64,000 nucleotides of DNA, taken from Phoronis australis. Lineage: Eukaryota; Phoronida; Phoronidae. A program made the position numbers and the translations under genes. Of the stretch, positions 1 to 12,700 are shown piece by piece. How positions within the stretch are numbered: position 1 is the stretch's first letter; every line of letters starts with the position of its first letter. The stretch is from the NCBI GenBank assembly GCA_002633005.1, contig NMRA01000347.1, positions 165,031 through 229,030 of the forward strand, read 5' to 3'. A model generated the notes under the pieces. It was not told the DNA's origin. It did not search any database and saw only the letters and a list, made by a program, of their open reading frames with translations.

Positions 1-189
1 TGATTAAAGTCAGTGGGTTTGAATACAATATTTTAAAGTTTTCCGAGTTTCTGAAGGGAATCATGGATTATACAGTGGTTAATTTTTTGACCTGATGAAG
101 GGGGAATTTTGTGTGGTTTTTAAAATATTTTTAGAGGGGTAGAATGGGGCCGATATTTGACTTTAGTTTTGAGGGATCAAGAGCCCTGG

Positions 190-306
190 CAGTTTCTGAC
201 TGCTACCCACTCGTCTTAGTCAGTCCTACAGATCAGTATTACAAAACCAGTTTCTGACTGCTACCCACTCGTCTTAGTCAGTCCTACAGATCAGTATTAC
301 AAAACC
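190..306. repeat. 58-bp tandem duplication in QSOX intron
   Basis: A 58-bp unit beginning CAGTTTCTGACTGCTACC occurs twice back to back with essentially no differences, which points to a recent duplication or an assembly-level repeat. It lies in the intron upstream of the first QSOX exon in the window. No other function is visible in bases 1-591, which read as intron. Confidence 0.9.
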
Positions 307-469
307 AGTTCTTCCCATCTCATTAACTCACTAAATCTCCATTTTTAATTGTTACAGCTAATAGTCTTTGCAGTCAAGACTCCTACATAATACAAATTGT
401 ATGCATTTCAACTCACATTTTCTGATATGTTTAATCGTTAGTACAAAACTTTACTGGTTTGAGCTCTTG

Positions 470-545
470 TGTAATATGCTCTGTAATCTTCATGTAATAT
501 GCTCTGTAATCTTCGTGTAATGTGATCTGTAATCTTCATGTAATA
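470..545. repeat. Short 23-bp tandem repeat in QSOX intron
   Basis: About three imperfect copies of a unit reading roughly TGTAATATGCTCTGTAATCT plus a few bases lie just upstream of the 3' splice site of the first QSOX exon. This is ordinary intronic simple repeat. Confidence 0.75.
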
Positions 546-591
546 TGTTTAACGTTCTTGTAATATATCTTGATGGCTCAATGTATTGCAG

Positions 592-734
592 ATCATCTTG
601 GATCTGTCGAACCGAACTGATGTCAGTGTTAGCCGTATCTTGCCAGATAACGCCGTGGGTTTGCCACCAGCCGGGGGCTTGCCAGCATTGTACATCTTGA
701 ATAAGGCTTCAGGCCAGTTCACTCTCAAGTCAAG
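592..734 (+). CDS. QSOX: QSOX shared exon: second thioredoxin-like domain
   Basis: After a TTGCAG acceptor the exon reads [17 protein letters not shown], then [19 protein letters not shown]. This matches the second, non-catalytic thioredoxin fold of QSOX, where animal homologues have an LDLS strand followed by a PxxYLL strand. It ends AG|GTCAGT in phase 2, which fits the next exon. No duplicated copy of this exon was found near cassette 2. Confidence 0.85.
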
Positions 735-3700
735 GTCAGTGCTGTGGTAAACATTCCCCAGTTTGGGACAGTGATAAATTGATTATTTCGCTCAACATCG
801 GAGGTTGTCCTAAATTCTACAAGTAAACAATATTGGGCATCCCAAATCCTAGATTGTAGATTGAAAATGTATTGCCCTTTATTTGAGATGTAGGATGATC
901 CCCAAGTCGCACGTGTCCCTAATTCCAGAATGAATAAAATTAAATTTTTGTGGGACTTTCAGTGTCCGAAATTCTAGAGACTACCCCAAATTGGAGAACT
1001 TTTTACCCTAGTTCTGCAGCCATGTTAAGTTCACACCACCCTGAGTCATGACAATTTACGTTTCATGCCTTGAAGATAAACGACAATATTCAAATGGTAT
1101 AGTATAGCCTTTGTTATATGGGCCATGTAGGCGTGACTGTGTCGGGCACTTCACTACCTACTTTCAAACTGCAACATGTGATCAATTCATTTCCAGTAAT
1201 ATCCAAAATCGAACAGCTGCCACTAAATTGCTGCAGGGGCTTGTGGGATATGTGCCCAAGGCAGAGACACCTGTTGTGGTTTTACAGAACAAATTAACTG
1301 CCAGGCCTACTAACAGGTAAGTTAGAATTAGACATTGATTCGCAGTGCATAGAGAAGATAGTTTGAGAAAATTATGTTTCTTAACACCATGGCTACTATG
1401 GCATTGGATGTTATCTGCTTTGCGCGTTGGTGAGGAATTGCATTAGATCTTCTGTACTTTCTGCACCACAGTTAGGAATAGTATAAGCCTCATTTCATGA
1501 GAGTAAATGACCTATTTTGATTTTCTCTTTTTTCAGCTGAACTAGACGAATTGCAGCTTTAAGCGTGTATAATTTATGAGATTAAAAACAGTGAACACCT
1601 CATAATTGTATGAATTAATTGAACTAAGAAAATTTTCATGCCAAAGAACATTTACTTCAATTTTTAAAATGCACTTAATTTATAGATGGAGAATTAACGC
1701 TGTTGGTGTTCCAAACTGTATAGAATCTAACTAGACTACCTTGATAGTCGTGCTGTAATTTTTCCATTTAACTTAAAAAATTAGACGTTTCAATTTTTGA
1801 GAAAAGCAAAATAATATAACATTAAATAAAGGCCTGGGTTAACAGTGGCTAACTGTACAGTGTTTCTCTGGAGAGGTCACCACTGTCAAGTACTGCTAAC
1901 TGTACAGTGTTTCAGACCTGTTGGCAAGGTGTACATGAAAGATTTGTAGTCTGTACTTCGTTTGGCCATTCACTAATTTATAAGAGGTTACCACTGTCAA
2001 GTACTGTTAACTGTACTGTGTTTCAGACCTGTGAGCAAGGTCTACATGAAAGATTTAGAATCTGCACTTCTTTGGTCATTCACTAAAGAGGTCGCCGCCG
2101 CCAAATACATCACTGCTGCCAAGTTGGATGCACTGAAAAAGTATGCAGCCGTCTTGAGCAAGGTGAGCATGGGACTTGTTGGCTCATCTATGGAGTAAGG
2201 CTTGCCCATTGGCAGCGGAGTGTTGGGTGTTTTTTTTCTTCTTCAAGTATTAGCATTGGCATACCCCCAGGAATTGGTTTGCATTAAATACAAGTTCTCA
2301 CTCTCTTCATTGCATACATGCACTATTAAGACCCCGAGCTTATAGGCGTGAAACACTTTTTGTGCTGTGCTCGAATGTCTTCCATTAAATATAAAGCCGG
2401 GATTGGAACCCAGGTCTCCCAAGTGAGAGTCCGCAGTTCAGTCAACATGGCCACACTGCTAAGAGTGTTGTGTGGGCTAAACTGACACTTGGTCATTTCT
2501 TGTCACTTTCTGGGCATTTTCACGTTGCATAATTTTTTATATTTTTTCGTTGTTTGTATGCGCACTACAGGTTGCATTGCTTGTCCGATCAACATGAAAT
2601 TTCACACACAGCATGTGCCTCGTTAATAGCTTGAACCCTATTGTTTTTTGTTGAAACCTGAGTGAAGGTGATGGAAGTCATAAACAAAATAGAACTACAC
2701 CGTTGTCCTATGGGGGGAGTTGTTACCCTGTCTGAGGCAGCTTTCATTTTCAACATGACAAGTTTTATTGCATCCAAAGGGAGTGTCAGCAGCTGCGCCC
2801 CCTTGTGTGAAGTACGTGCACTGTCCGTGTTTCTTTTCCAGTATTTCCCCGGGGATCACAGGGTCATGACTGCACTCAGTGAGATTAATGATTGGATCAG
2901 CAAGAAGACAGCGTTAAATGGGGAACAGTTTGCTAAACTCATCAAGCAGGTTCAGGTAGGTCATGGCCACTAGGTAGCGCTGTCACTTTGAAATCCACTA
3001 TTCTATATACACTACACTCTAAAAGTGTTCTGAAATATTACTTGGCATTCTTCGTCATGATGTCTGTGAAGCTGGATTGATTTTCCAGCCTTCATGTTGG
3101 AGAGAATACAGGGAAATTAACAGCCAGGGCAAGTTAGTAATTTGGCTAGTGATTTAAACTAATATTTTGTAAGAATTTTGCTGTCAAAATTGTTTTAACC
3201 AGCATTTTTTACCGTGACTATATGGAAACAGTAATTTATCTTATTACCTTTACTGTGTTCTGTAGGTGGATGCATGCCAATACCTCTGTCTGACCCAGGT
3301 TTAAATATTTGAAGCACGCTCCACATCATGGTCGCACAATGATGCCTTGCGATTGCTTAATGCTGACGTGAATGCGCATCAAAATTGTGCTGCAACCCAG
3401 CATTATTTTTTCTTAATTAATCCTCAATGCATTCACATTCTAACCCAAGGAGAATGCAGAGAAGCTGATCAAAATTAACATGCCAGTAATGAAAACAAAA
3501 GAGTTTGAAGCCTATCTTGAACGATAACACCTGTAAATTTGGTTCCTACAGTAGGTTAACCCTTATCCTGCGCTAGGGGAGGTCAGCCGACATGCCAATT
3601 ACCCCATTACAATGTGTTGGGTGTACTCAATCAACTTTAGGAGAGTGCACTCACCCCAGGACACTCGTAATTTTCATTCAGAAATTGTTTGAGCCCTGGA

Positions 3701-6700
3701 ATGTTGTTTACATATGTGACCATGAGCATTCCATACTTCACTGTTTCCTCTACAGTTCTCCAATTTAAACCGTATGGCTGTGATTACTAGTTTGGGAGAT
3801 ATTGGCAGGTTTGTGTAAGTGTAGACACTATAAGTTTCATTATATGGCTGGAGCCATACGGGAGAGGATGACAGTGAATCAGTTTACTTTCACCAAGGCT
3901 ATGAGAAAGACTTGCACGTTGTGAAAATCTCCATTAAATTCTGCACAAGTTTTTCATTGACTTCTTGTCTGTTTATTTAATATTTCCCCTTCAAATTTCC
4001 AATTTAAAATTGTTAGGTCATTAGTCTGGGTGACTTCCACAACAGCTTAGTGTACAGCAGTAGCGGTGACCTACTTAGCTCAGCACACAGGGAAAGTAGT
4101 CTGAATAGAGGCTCAGCAGGATAAGGGTTAAGAGCATCACTCTGAGCCCACTACTGTCATAAATTGCCAAATGTAATGAAGTGTTAGGCATGTAGGCTTG
4201 CTTTTGTCTACCTCATGGCGAGAATCACCTTGTAATTCAAACAGCTTCGAATAACACCCGTACTCAATGGTGTTCTATTCAGACCCCTATTCAATACAAC
4301 CTTTTGTTCTTTGTGCCGGGATCTCGCGGGGACGCAACATGGCACAAAAAGGCAGCTTCATTTATCATTTGACGGGCTTTTGCCATTTTCTTATTTTACT
4401 AAGGCTTTGCTAGGACTATCTGGTTAGCCCAATACATCTAAAATAACAAAATTCCATTAGAGTTAGTGCTTTAAGCATGTAATCTATTGCATGGTTTAAG
4501 ATGCAGATTCAACTGTAGCCTGTTTGGTTAAAATTAAACAGACTTGCCCATTAAGAGCTCTCAGTTCTCGTGCAATCTTGCTTTTTCTTAAGCAGGATCT
4601 ACCGTCTGTTTTTCTTTCTCAAGCTAAACTTCAGTATCAGATTATGTTAGCTACTTTTGGTCTAAGTCTCAGGTCATCAGCAACATTTCCTGTTGGTGAG
4701 GTCAACTGCGCATACCATAAAAACTAGAGCATCCCCCGGGTCATCATTATCTCTGTTTTGTTTTATCTTCAACATAAGTCTAAGTCAACAAAGTCGATCA
4801 AGTGAACGTGTCCTTAATAAACTGTATCTTGTGAGCTGCTTTTGGTGTAAGAGCACCATACATTATCTTTCTTTTATTTTATCTTCAACATAAGTCTAAG
4901 TCATCAAAGTCAATCAAGTGAACGTGTCCTTAATAAACTGTATCTTGTGAGCTGCTGTTGGTGTAATAGCACCATACAAACCAAGTTGTCTCAATGTCTG
5001 GATTGTAATTGTCACAATTGGCCCAAACTGTCTGCGTGTGACAATTTGACGCAAACTGTCTGCTTGTGGCGCTTTTTACCAAACTGTCTGTTGTGTGTGA
5101 TGATTTGACCCAAACTGTGCTTGTGGCAAATTTTACCAAACTGTCTACGTGTAACGATTCGTCCCAAACTGTCTGTTTGTGACAATTTGGCCTCTACTGT
5201 TGGAAAGAGCATTGCTTATACTCAAAGTCAATCATTGAATAGCCTATCTCTAGAACAAAGCTATCTCCGAATTTTTCTTGCTACGAATAGAGAGGTGGCA
5301 GCATTGATATGTTAATTAAAATATTACGTCATTTTTGACACTTTCCTGTGCTTTAAATGATTCTTAAAGAATCATTTCCTGTTGTAATATGGAAAGGGTT
5401 GAAGCATCTTTAGGGGTTAATCAACCTATTTGTTTTAAGCAAGGAGAGCACAGTCAACCACCATTTTGTAACTGTAATTTGTCCAATCAAATATTTGTTG
5501 TTGTTGTCAGAAGGCAGTTTTACCATAGTCTTAAAAAATTGTTTTGAACAAATGTCAAGTAATATAAAAATTCGTTTTTTATTTTAATTTTCCATTTGTG
5601 CGAAACATTTGCTCTTTGTACTCTAAAATCAAGTGAACTGAATAACACACAAGTTGACAGATGTAGTTTTATTACAAGACTGGGAAGTCAAGATTTCTAG
5701 GCTCGTGCCAAAGATGACTACACAGAAAACGTGCAAAAATCTAAATTATTTTTCAAATTTCTCATTGCTATAACTAAGTTTTCGCTTTATTCATCAAGTA
5801 TCCTGTTGCCACGGGCAACTGCCATGTTGCAATGTGACTGTTATGAATTCCGATCACCTTAAAAGCTGAGTTGTGTGCTATTTATACAAGCTCTAATTCA
5901 CAGATGAATCCTTTGCTCGTGTAGCAGGGAGCGTCGTGCCATTTGTAGTTCTGCGCTGCGTGCATCATGATGCAGTCTTCATCCACGTGTCGAAAGTTAT
6001 TTGGCTCACCTGCAGTAGAAGAACCAGTGTTCATTACCAAACCATCGCTATTACCCTCTACTGACAATGACAGTTAATATCATCCTATAATCTGATCGGG
6101 CCTGTTAACATCAGGTAGAACGTACTTTAAGAACAAAAATATGTAGGGGACACAGCTGTACAAACACGTCAGCCATGCTTAGTTGAATGCTCTCATTTTT
6201 TTGAGAAATTAGATCAAATGAAATGTTACCATTCAATCATACTCTGCTCTCTATGAAATATTGGAAGCTTTACTATATTGTGAGCTGTGGCTAGTCAGGT
6301 ATTACGTCCGCATTGTAGCACTTGTCAAGCACAAAGTTTGAAATGTTCGGAACTCCCTTATTCACAAATTGACAATATTCACAATAATCACAGAAAATAC
6401 CAGACACGGTTTTTGAGCATTTTTGTCAAAGTTTTAATCCAGAAAATTTGGTGAATGCTGGTATCAGGACTTTCTTCATTATTATCATCATACGTTTCAA
6501 AAAACAACATTTTTGCCTAAAATGCATGGTCACGAGAATGGCGCAGTGCTGTGAATGACATTAATAGATTTGTCTAGATTCGTCGTTTCAGAAAAGATAT
6601 AGTTTATGAATTGGCAATAGCTAGTGTTTTAGGTATTTTGTGAAAAAAGACAACACACTCACCTATTTGCCAGTTTGTATATTTGATTACCGCACCTGAG

Positions 6701-9700
6701 GACTGCCACCGCCACACTCCCTCTTTTATTCTTTCAGTGCCACCTATCCACAGTTCAGCACGTGGCCCAGCGTTTTTACGCGCCAATTTCTTCACGAAAT
6801 CATTTTCGCTTGCTGAATTTATGGCTAGTAGATGAGCTCCTTCATCGTGTTTGCACTGGGTCAGTCCTAGCTGGAATGTCAGGGCTGGCTTTGCATAAAC
6901 CTTATAGCAGGAGCTTTTAAACTGTTCATATCCACTGGGGCATTGTTTCTTTGTTGTCGGCTTCAGGGTGGTGGTGGTCGTGGTCGCCTTTCTTGCAGAA
7001 TGGAGAGACGATATGATGTCTTGTGTTTTGCGACAACATTTGTCTTGCTGCTGTGTATATAAGTCTATAGCCTGTTTGTATTGGTTGATGAGAGATGCTG
7101 TCGCAGACATCTTGTTTTTCACTGTTTCAACGCCTAGTGTCATTTGTGTCATCCCTGATTGTAAAGCTTTTATTTTGGGGTTTACAGTTGACAGCTGTGT
7201 TTCAACTGCAGTTATACTTGCAGTAACCAACTGTGTGTTACCTTGTATGGCGTTTAGTTGCTTGCCCATCGATGACGTCTCGGCCTGAACAGACTTTATC
7301 CCCGCTTTTATCGGCTTCGTCTCAGCTTGAAGCGATGTTGATAAGGCCGCCAATTTCGAAGTCGTCTCTGAACTCGCCATTTGGATTTCCTTTCTCACCA
7401 GTGCCACCTCTGACTGCGTCGCTTTCATTTCCGTTCTCAGCGAAGACGTTTCAGTTTGCATCGCCTTCAACTCGGTGTCCAGCAGTTTTTCCATTGCGCT
7501 TATCTGGACCTTCTGCAAATTGAACTGTTCAGTCAGTTGAGTCTGGAATCCCTGGAGTTGCATCTGAAGCCTCTTCAGTTGATTTTCAACATCGACTTGA
7601 TTCACTGTAGCCGCCCTGCTATGGTGGACTAACACCAGCATAAAGACAAGCCCCACTATTCTCTTCATCATTTCCATGATCTAGTCAACTTCAGGCCTGA
7701 ATTACTTGATGTCATTGATGTAAAGTGTTTTTTCTTTAAATACCTGGCTGGTTATCTTCACCTTGATTGATCGTGCTTCATTTTGACACATTTTGTTTGT
7801 AAATGAGTTTTGCTCATTTAATCCTCTGTCTTATCAGTGTGAGAGCCACTCTTGAATCATGATACTTGTGGAAGCATTTTTTTGATTTCTTTTGAGGATG
7901 GGCTGACACATGTGAAATGATCATTTTTGGTTTCTTTTTGAAAAAAGAAGAAAAAAACCTGGATTTAAATGTTTTATTTGAGGTTAGTTTTAGGACTTTT
8001 CTAATTTTTTGCCTATTCTGACTTGCAGCGCCCCTTAGTGGTCAAGTTGTTTATTTAGTGAACAAACCCTATTTCTGACATGAAACTAATAAGCATCTGT
8101 GTTGATTCACTGTAGCTACGTGTATGTACCAAAGATTTGTGCTGTACTCATTGTTATGTAGGTTGCTGCAATACAGATTTGAGATTTTCCAACATGATTA
8201 CAATTTTAGTCTAAAATCCATCACGTTCGCATTCTGTAGTCATAGATTATAGTTTTTTTTTTGTTATTTTTATTGTCTTAACAAGCCTAGGGTATCCTCA
8301 TAAGTCCTGAGAAGTGCTTTGCATGAGGGCCCTCAGCACATTCACATCACATTTTTTTTCTTTCAATTCATAAAGTCATTGTCTAACACCAGGAAGCAGT
8401 TCACAAGTAGTGCAATGGACACCAAAATCAAAACGACTGTTGTTCATGACTTCTTCCGATTATTTCTCTGAAAGCTTAGTCACTCCAATGCATTTGATAG
8501 AGTGACACACTACAGGCAGCACATTTGATAGAGTGACACACTACAGGCATGTTGGGGACTACCCGGGCTGTGTGAAATTTCTGGGTCTAACGGAGACACT
8601 GACGCAGTGGTCAGTCAGATCGCTGTATCAAGACTATTGTCAAAATCCAAATTCGTTTTATCGTGTCCCTGTCAATAATAACGGCATGTTAAAGCCTTCT
8701 TAATTTTCGTACTTCAGGAACATAACAATCACGTGTTTTGTACACATACGCGCACGCCGCAGATCACATCTCGGAAATTGCCGATTTGACGGATGACAAT
8801 GAATGAACACAATGAAATTAACAACGTCGTTTTACAGCTTGTAAGATTCATAATAAAAGTATTTTGAATATTGCAATGCATGTGTTCCAAAATCTAAATA
8901 ACTTGGGTCCTATATTTTTGTATTAGTGCGCGCCGAATGAAAGTAATCGTGAGTGTTGCTGTGTTGCAAAATCTCTTATCCTGGGCCGATTTGAAAAATT
9001 CAAAGTTGTACTCATATTTGTTTTCGCTCCTCTTTTCAAATATTACAGTAAAAACTACGTAAAACTCTCACCATAAAAAGTACAGTCTGCTAGCTAGATT
9101 GTAATCAGCTGATCATATCCGCATGAGCGAAGCCAATTATCCTCGCTCGTGACTCGATGACTAGAGCAGCCTGGCGGCATCCCTTTGATCGTGAGCCGAG
9201 TGCGACTCAGCCAAGGTGGATAAATACGGTCTAGTTCAATTTTCCATACCCCGCCGTTTACCTTAACCACTGGGGTTAGAACCAATTTTATTTAGTGGGA
9301 ATGTTCATAGCATGGACACACTACAGGCAGCACATTTGATGGAGTGACACACTACAGGCAGCACATTTGATGGAGTGACACACTACAGGCAGCACATTTG
9401 ATGGAGTGACACACTACAGGCAGCACATTTGATGGAGTGACACACTACAGGCAGCACATTTGATAGAGTGACACACTACAGGCAGCACATTTGATAGAGT
9501 GACACACTACAGGCAGCACATTTGATAGAGTGACACACTACAGGCAGCACATTTGATAGAGTGACACACTACAAGCTGTACATTTGTTTTCAGGGCCGTC
9601 ATCACGCATTTCCATCGACGGTTAAATGGCGAGGGTGCAAGGGCAGCTCTGAGAAGTACCGTGGGTATCCCTGTAGTGTTTGGGTCTTGTTTCACACACT

Positions 9701-12700
9701 CACTGTGAACTCTGTCCTCACCCATGGTCAAGGTAAGCATTGTTGTTAAAATTAAAAAGTTAAAGGGGTCATCTAGATCTAGGTCAAATTTCAGTGGTGT
9801 CTCTGGATCTGGGCTATATCTCGAGGGCCAGTGCCGCCATGAATTCGAAAATCATGTGATGTCATTTTTGATTTTTTATAAGTGCTCGTGAAATTGAACA
9901 GGAAATGGCGGTAGGTCCTGTGGAAAGGTACAAAATTTACTGATGGTATACGTGACAAAATTATTATCATTATCATTGTTGTTATACTTCTGTGTTCTTC
10001 TACAAGATCTACTTTCATTTGCTGTAGTGTTGCATTTGTCAGGCATGTATATAGAAATATATAAAATGCTGTCTAGCATTTGGATGTTGTGAGCATCAAA
10101 AATTAGGACAGTGTGGTGGGGCGCACGTCAAATAACTTCCATTTGAATTTTAATTTTTTATTTTGCATGAAGTATCTTGTATCTGCCCTATTCTGCTGTC
10201 CTGATGGTCATCTGCCGTTACGTTGTCGTTATTTTTTTTCGTAATCATCAGCCTATTTGGGCATTGCTACTTCCAGACTCCCAGTTTGACTCCTCCGAGG
10301 TCCTTGTTGCTATGCGCGAGTATGTGCGCCATTTCTTCGGCTGTCGCGAGTGCGCCGACCACTTCACGCAGGCCTCGGCCAAGCTGGAGCAGGAGATTGT
10401 CTCCCCTGATGACTCCATCCTCTACCTGTGGCGGTCACACAACCGCGCCAACTTTCACCTGAAAGGCGACGCCACCGAGGATCCGGCTCACCCTAAGATT
10501 CAGTTCCCATCCCTCAAAGACTGCCCTAGCTGTCACAGTGGGGGTGGGTTCAACGAGTCGCAGGTGCTTGTGTTCTTGAAGGCACTCTATGGACGGAACA
10601 GTATTGTTCTGGAGGCAGACGTGAAGAGCAGGTACGAAATTATGGATGTTTTTCGAAATAGCTGCACCACACTAAAATTCAGTATCCCGCCAGATGGCGA
10701 TCAGGTCTTTGGTGGACAGGTGTTCAGCGCCACCTATAGATACCGTGTAATACGGACAGGAGGTTTTCAACCTACTGATATCAACAGCATTTTAAAATCT
10801 CTCCTGCAATGATGATGTCAGCAAATTTCCACTTCACTGTGGTGGGCTCTACTTATAGCTTATGGATTAAGGCAAACCTCTTGAAATATCAATGGAAATC
10901 TCACTGCGAAGATGTATGCACGCCAAAGCCAATTCGGGACAATTTTGATCCCCACCCATGTCAAAAGCTAGAGAAATTGGTGAACTTTAACTAATCAAAC
11001 AATAGGAGGGCGTTTACAGTGGGATTTATCGTCTGTTTTTAATTTAATGAACCACTATGTAGTAATTGAATTTCTGACCACGGAATCTGAGCTATGGTCA
11101 AGGGAAGTCACTTTCTCGCTCTCATTACCCTAGAGAGCACCAATATAACAATCCCTTAGTATGGTACATGGTTATTTGTTGACTGGGTAATGTTGATTGT
11201 TGGCCAGTTGAAACTTTCATAAGAAAATGCATCAGTATTGATAATGTTGTTGTCGCCTTCACTACTAACATTATGTGTTTATATAAATAAGTCTCTCAGT
11301 CTTAACAGCTCGGCAAACTCAATGAAATCTCGTTGACACAGACTGAACAACATCAGTGCCTACCATTTTTAATTCTCACTTGGAAATGTCACTATTTACT
11401 ATGTGCGATAAATTGGGCAATTAACATCCTCGAAATAATTAACAAAATATTTTTAAAAATTGAGTTTTGAATTATTGCATCCCTGGTTTCCTGTTGTGGC
11501 TTTCAAGTTGTTTCCTGTGTTGACATGATCAGCATCACTAATCCTTCTCCTGAGGCTTCATTATTTTTCATCTCCTTTGTATCTTTCATCTTTGACTGTT
11601 CAGTGGTGCCATGTGACAATCAAATTCATTGATTTCTCTGTCGTTTCAGCGCCACCTATGAGACCACTTCCTGTCTTGTTCCCCTGGTGGTGGTAGCTTG
11701 TGTCGACTTTCTTGGTCGTTTATAGATCTAGTTAAACATGTTTTCTATGTTCGGGCTTCAGCTAATACGCTAGCGTGTCTATTGATTATTCTGTGAACAC
11801 AGACTGTCTTAGTGACAAACGCTGCTTTTAATCGACGTACATGCATACTAGAGGTATGGTGAAGCTTCCAGTCTGTTGAGTGAAATGCACTTCGTTGCCC
11901 ACCAATCAAGCTGATGGGTGTGGAACATGGACTAAAGGGGGCACTTTTGTATGAGACTCAAACTGTTGTGGACTAGAGATGGACTTGTAATGACTTGGAA
12001 CAAGTGCATGGAAATCAAAAAGATGGATGGAATATTCATTTTATTGTGATACAGTGGAAGCATAGCTTGTTATATTGTTTGCAAAGCTTATTAAAATTGT
12101 TTGGAATGATATGTTGGCTGTTTGATCATCAATGCTATGGGCATTGTCTTTGTTTTTTGTTGATTTGAAACACTCAATTAAATTATTTCGAAGCACCTTT
12201 TCAGAAAAAAACAAACCCATCTTGTTGAGTTCTCACTCAGCAGTATCCGGTCTGGATTTTTCCACTTTAAAAAATTTTGAGGAATTATCCAGTGTGAGTT
12301 GTCAGTGCTATTGACTTCAAAACATGACTTACTAACACAATTAGTAAAAACTCCACCTAGAGCTCTTTACTCTAGTCATGACCTCAGATACAATTAACAA
12401 ATTCTGTTGGATGAGGTGAGCTCAGTTGGCTGAGGTATAATATGATATTTTTGTCCATGGATATTTTGCACATTTTTCCTGCAGGTTTGTGCAATAGGGT
12501 TAATTAGCTGGTCAGCCTTCTTTTGAGTGCATGGGTGGTTAGTTGCATTCACCAGAATTGACCTATTGCAAGCTCCGCCCCCTTGCGTAATGTCGACTAA
12601 CAGACAAGTTTTACCATGCAACGTGTTGTTTGTTGCATAAAATGGCGGCTTGGAAGTGAAGGTGTGCCAATATTGCTGTGTTCTAAATGGTCAGTTAAGC

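Noticed and set aside
4930-5212. Overlapping frames giving repetitive peptides
   Set aside because: They arise from the 31-bp repeat array in an intron and show no other coding evidence.
9307-9580. Regular direct repeats resembling a CRISPR array
   Set aside because: Units are contiguous 31-mers without unique spacers, in an intron of an animal gene. This is a minisatellite. The same applies to 15776-16165.
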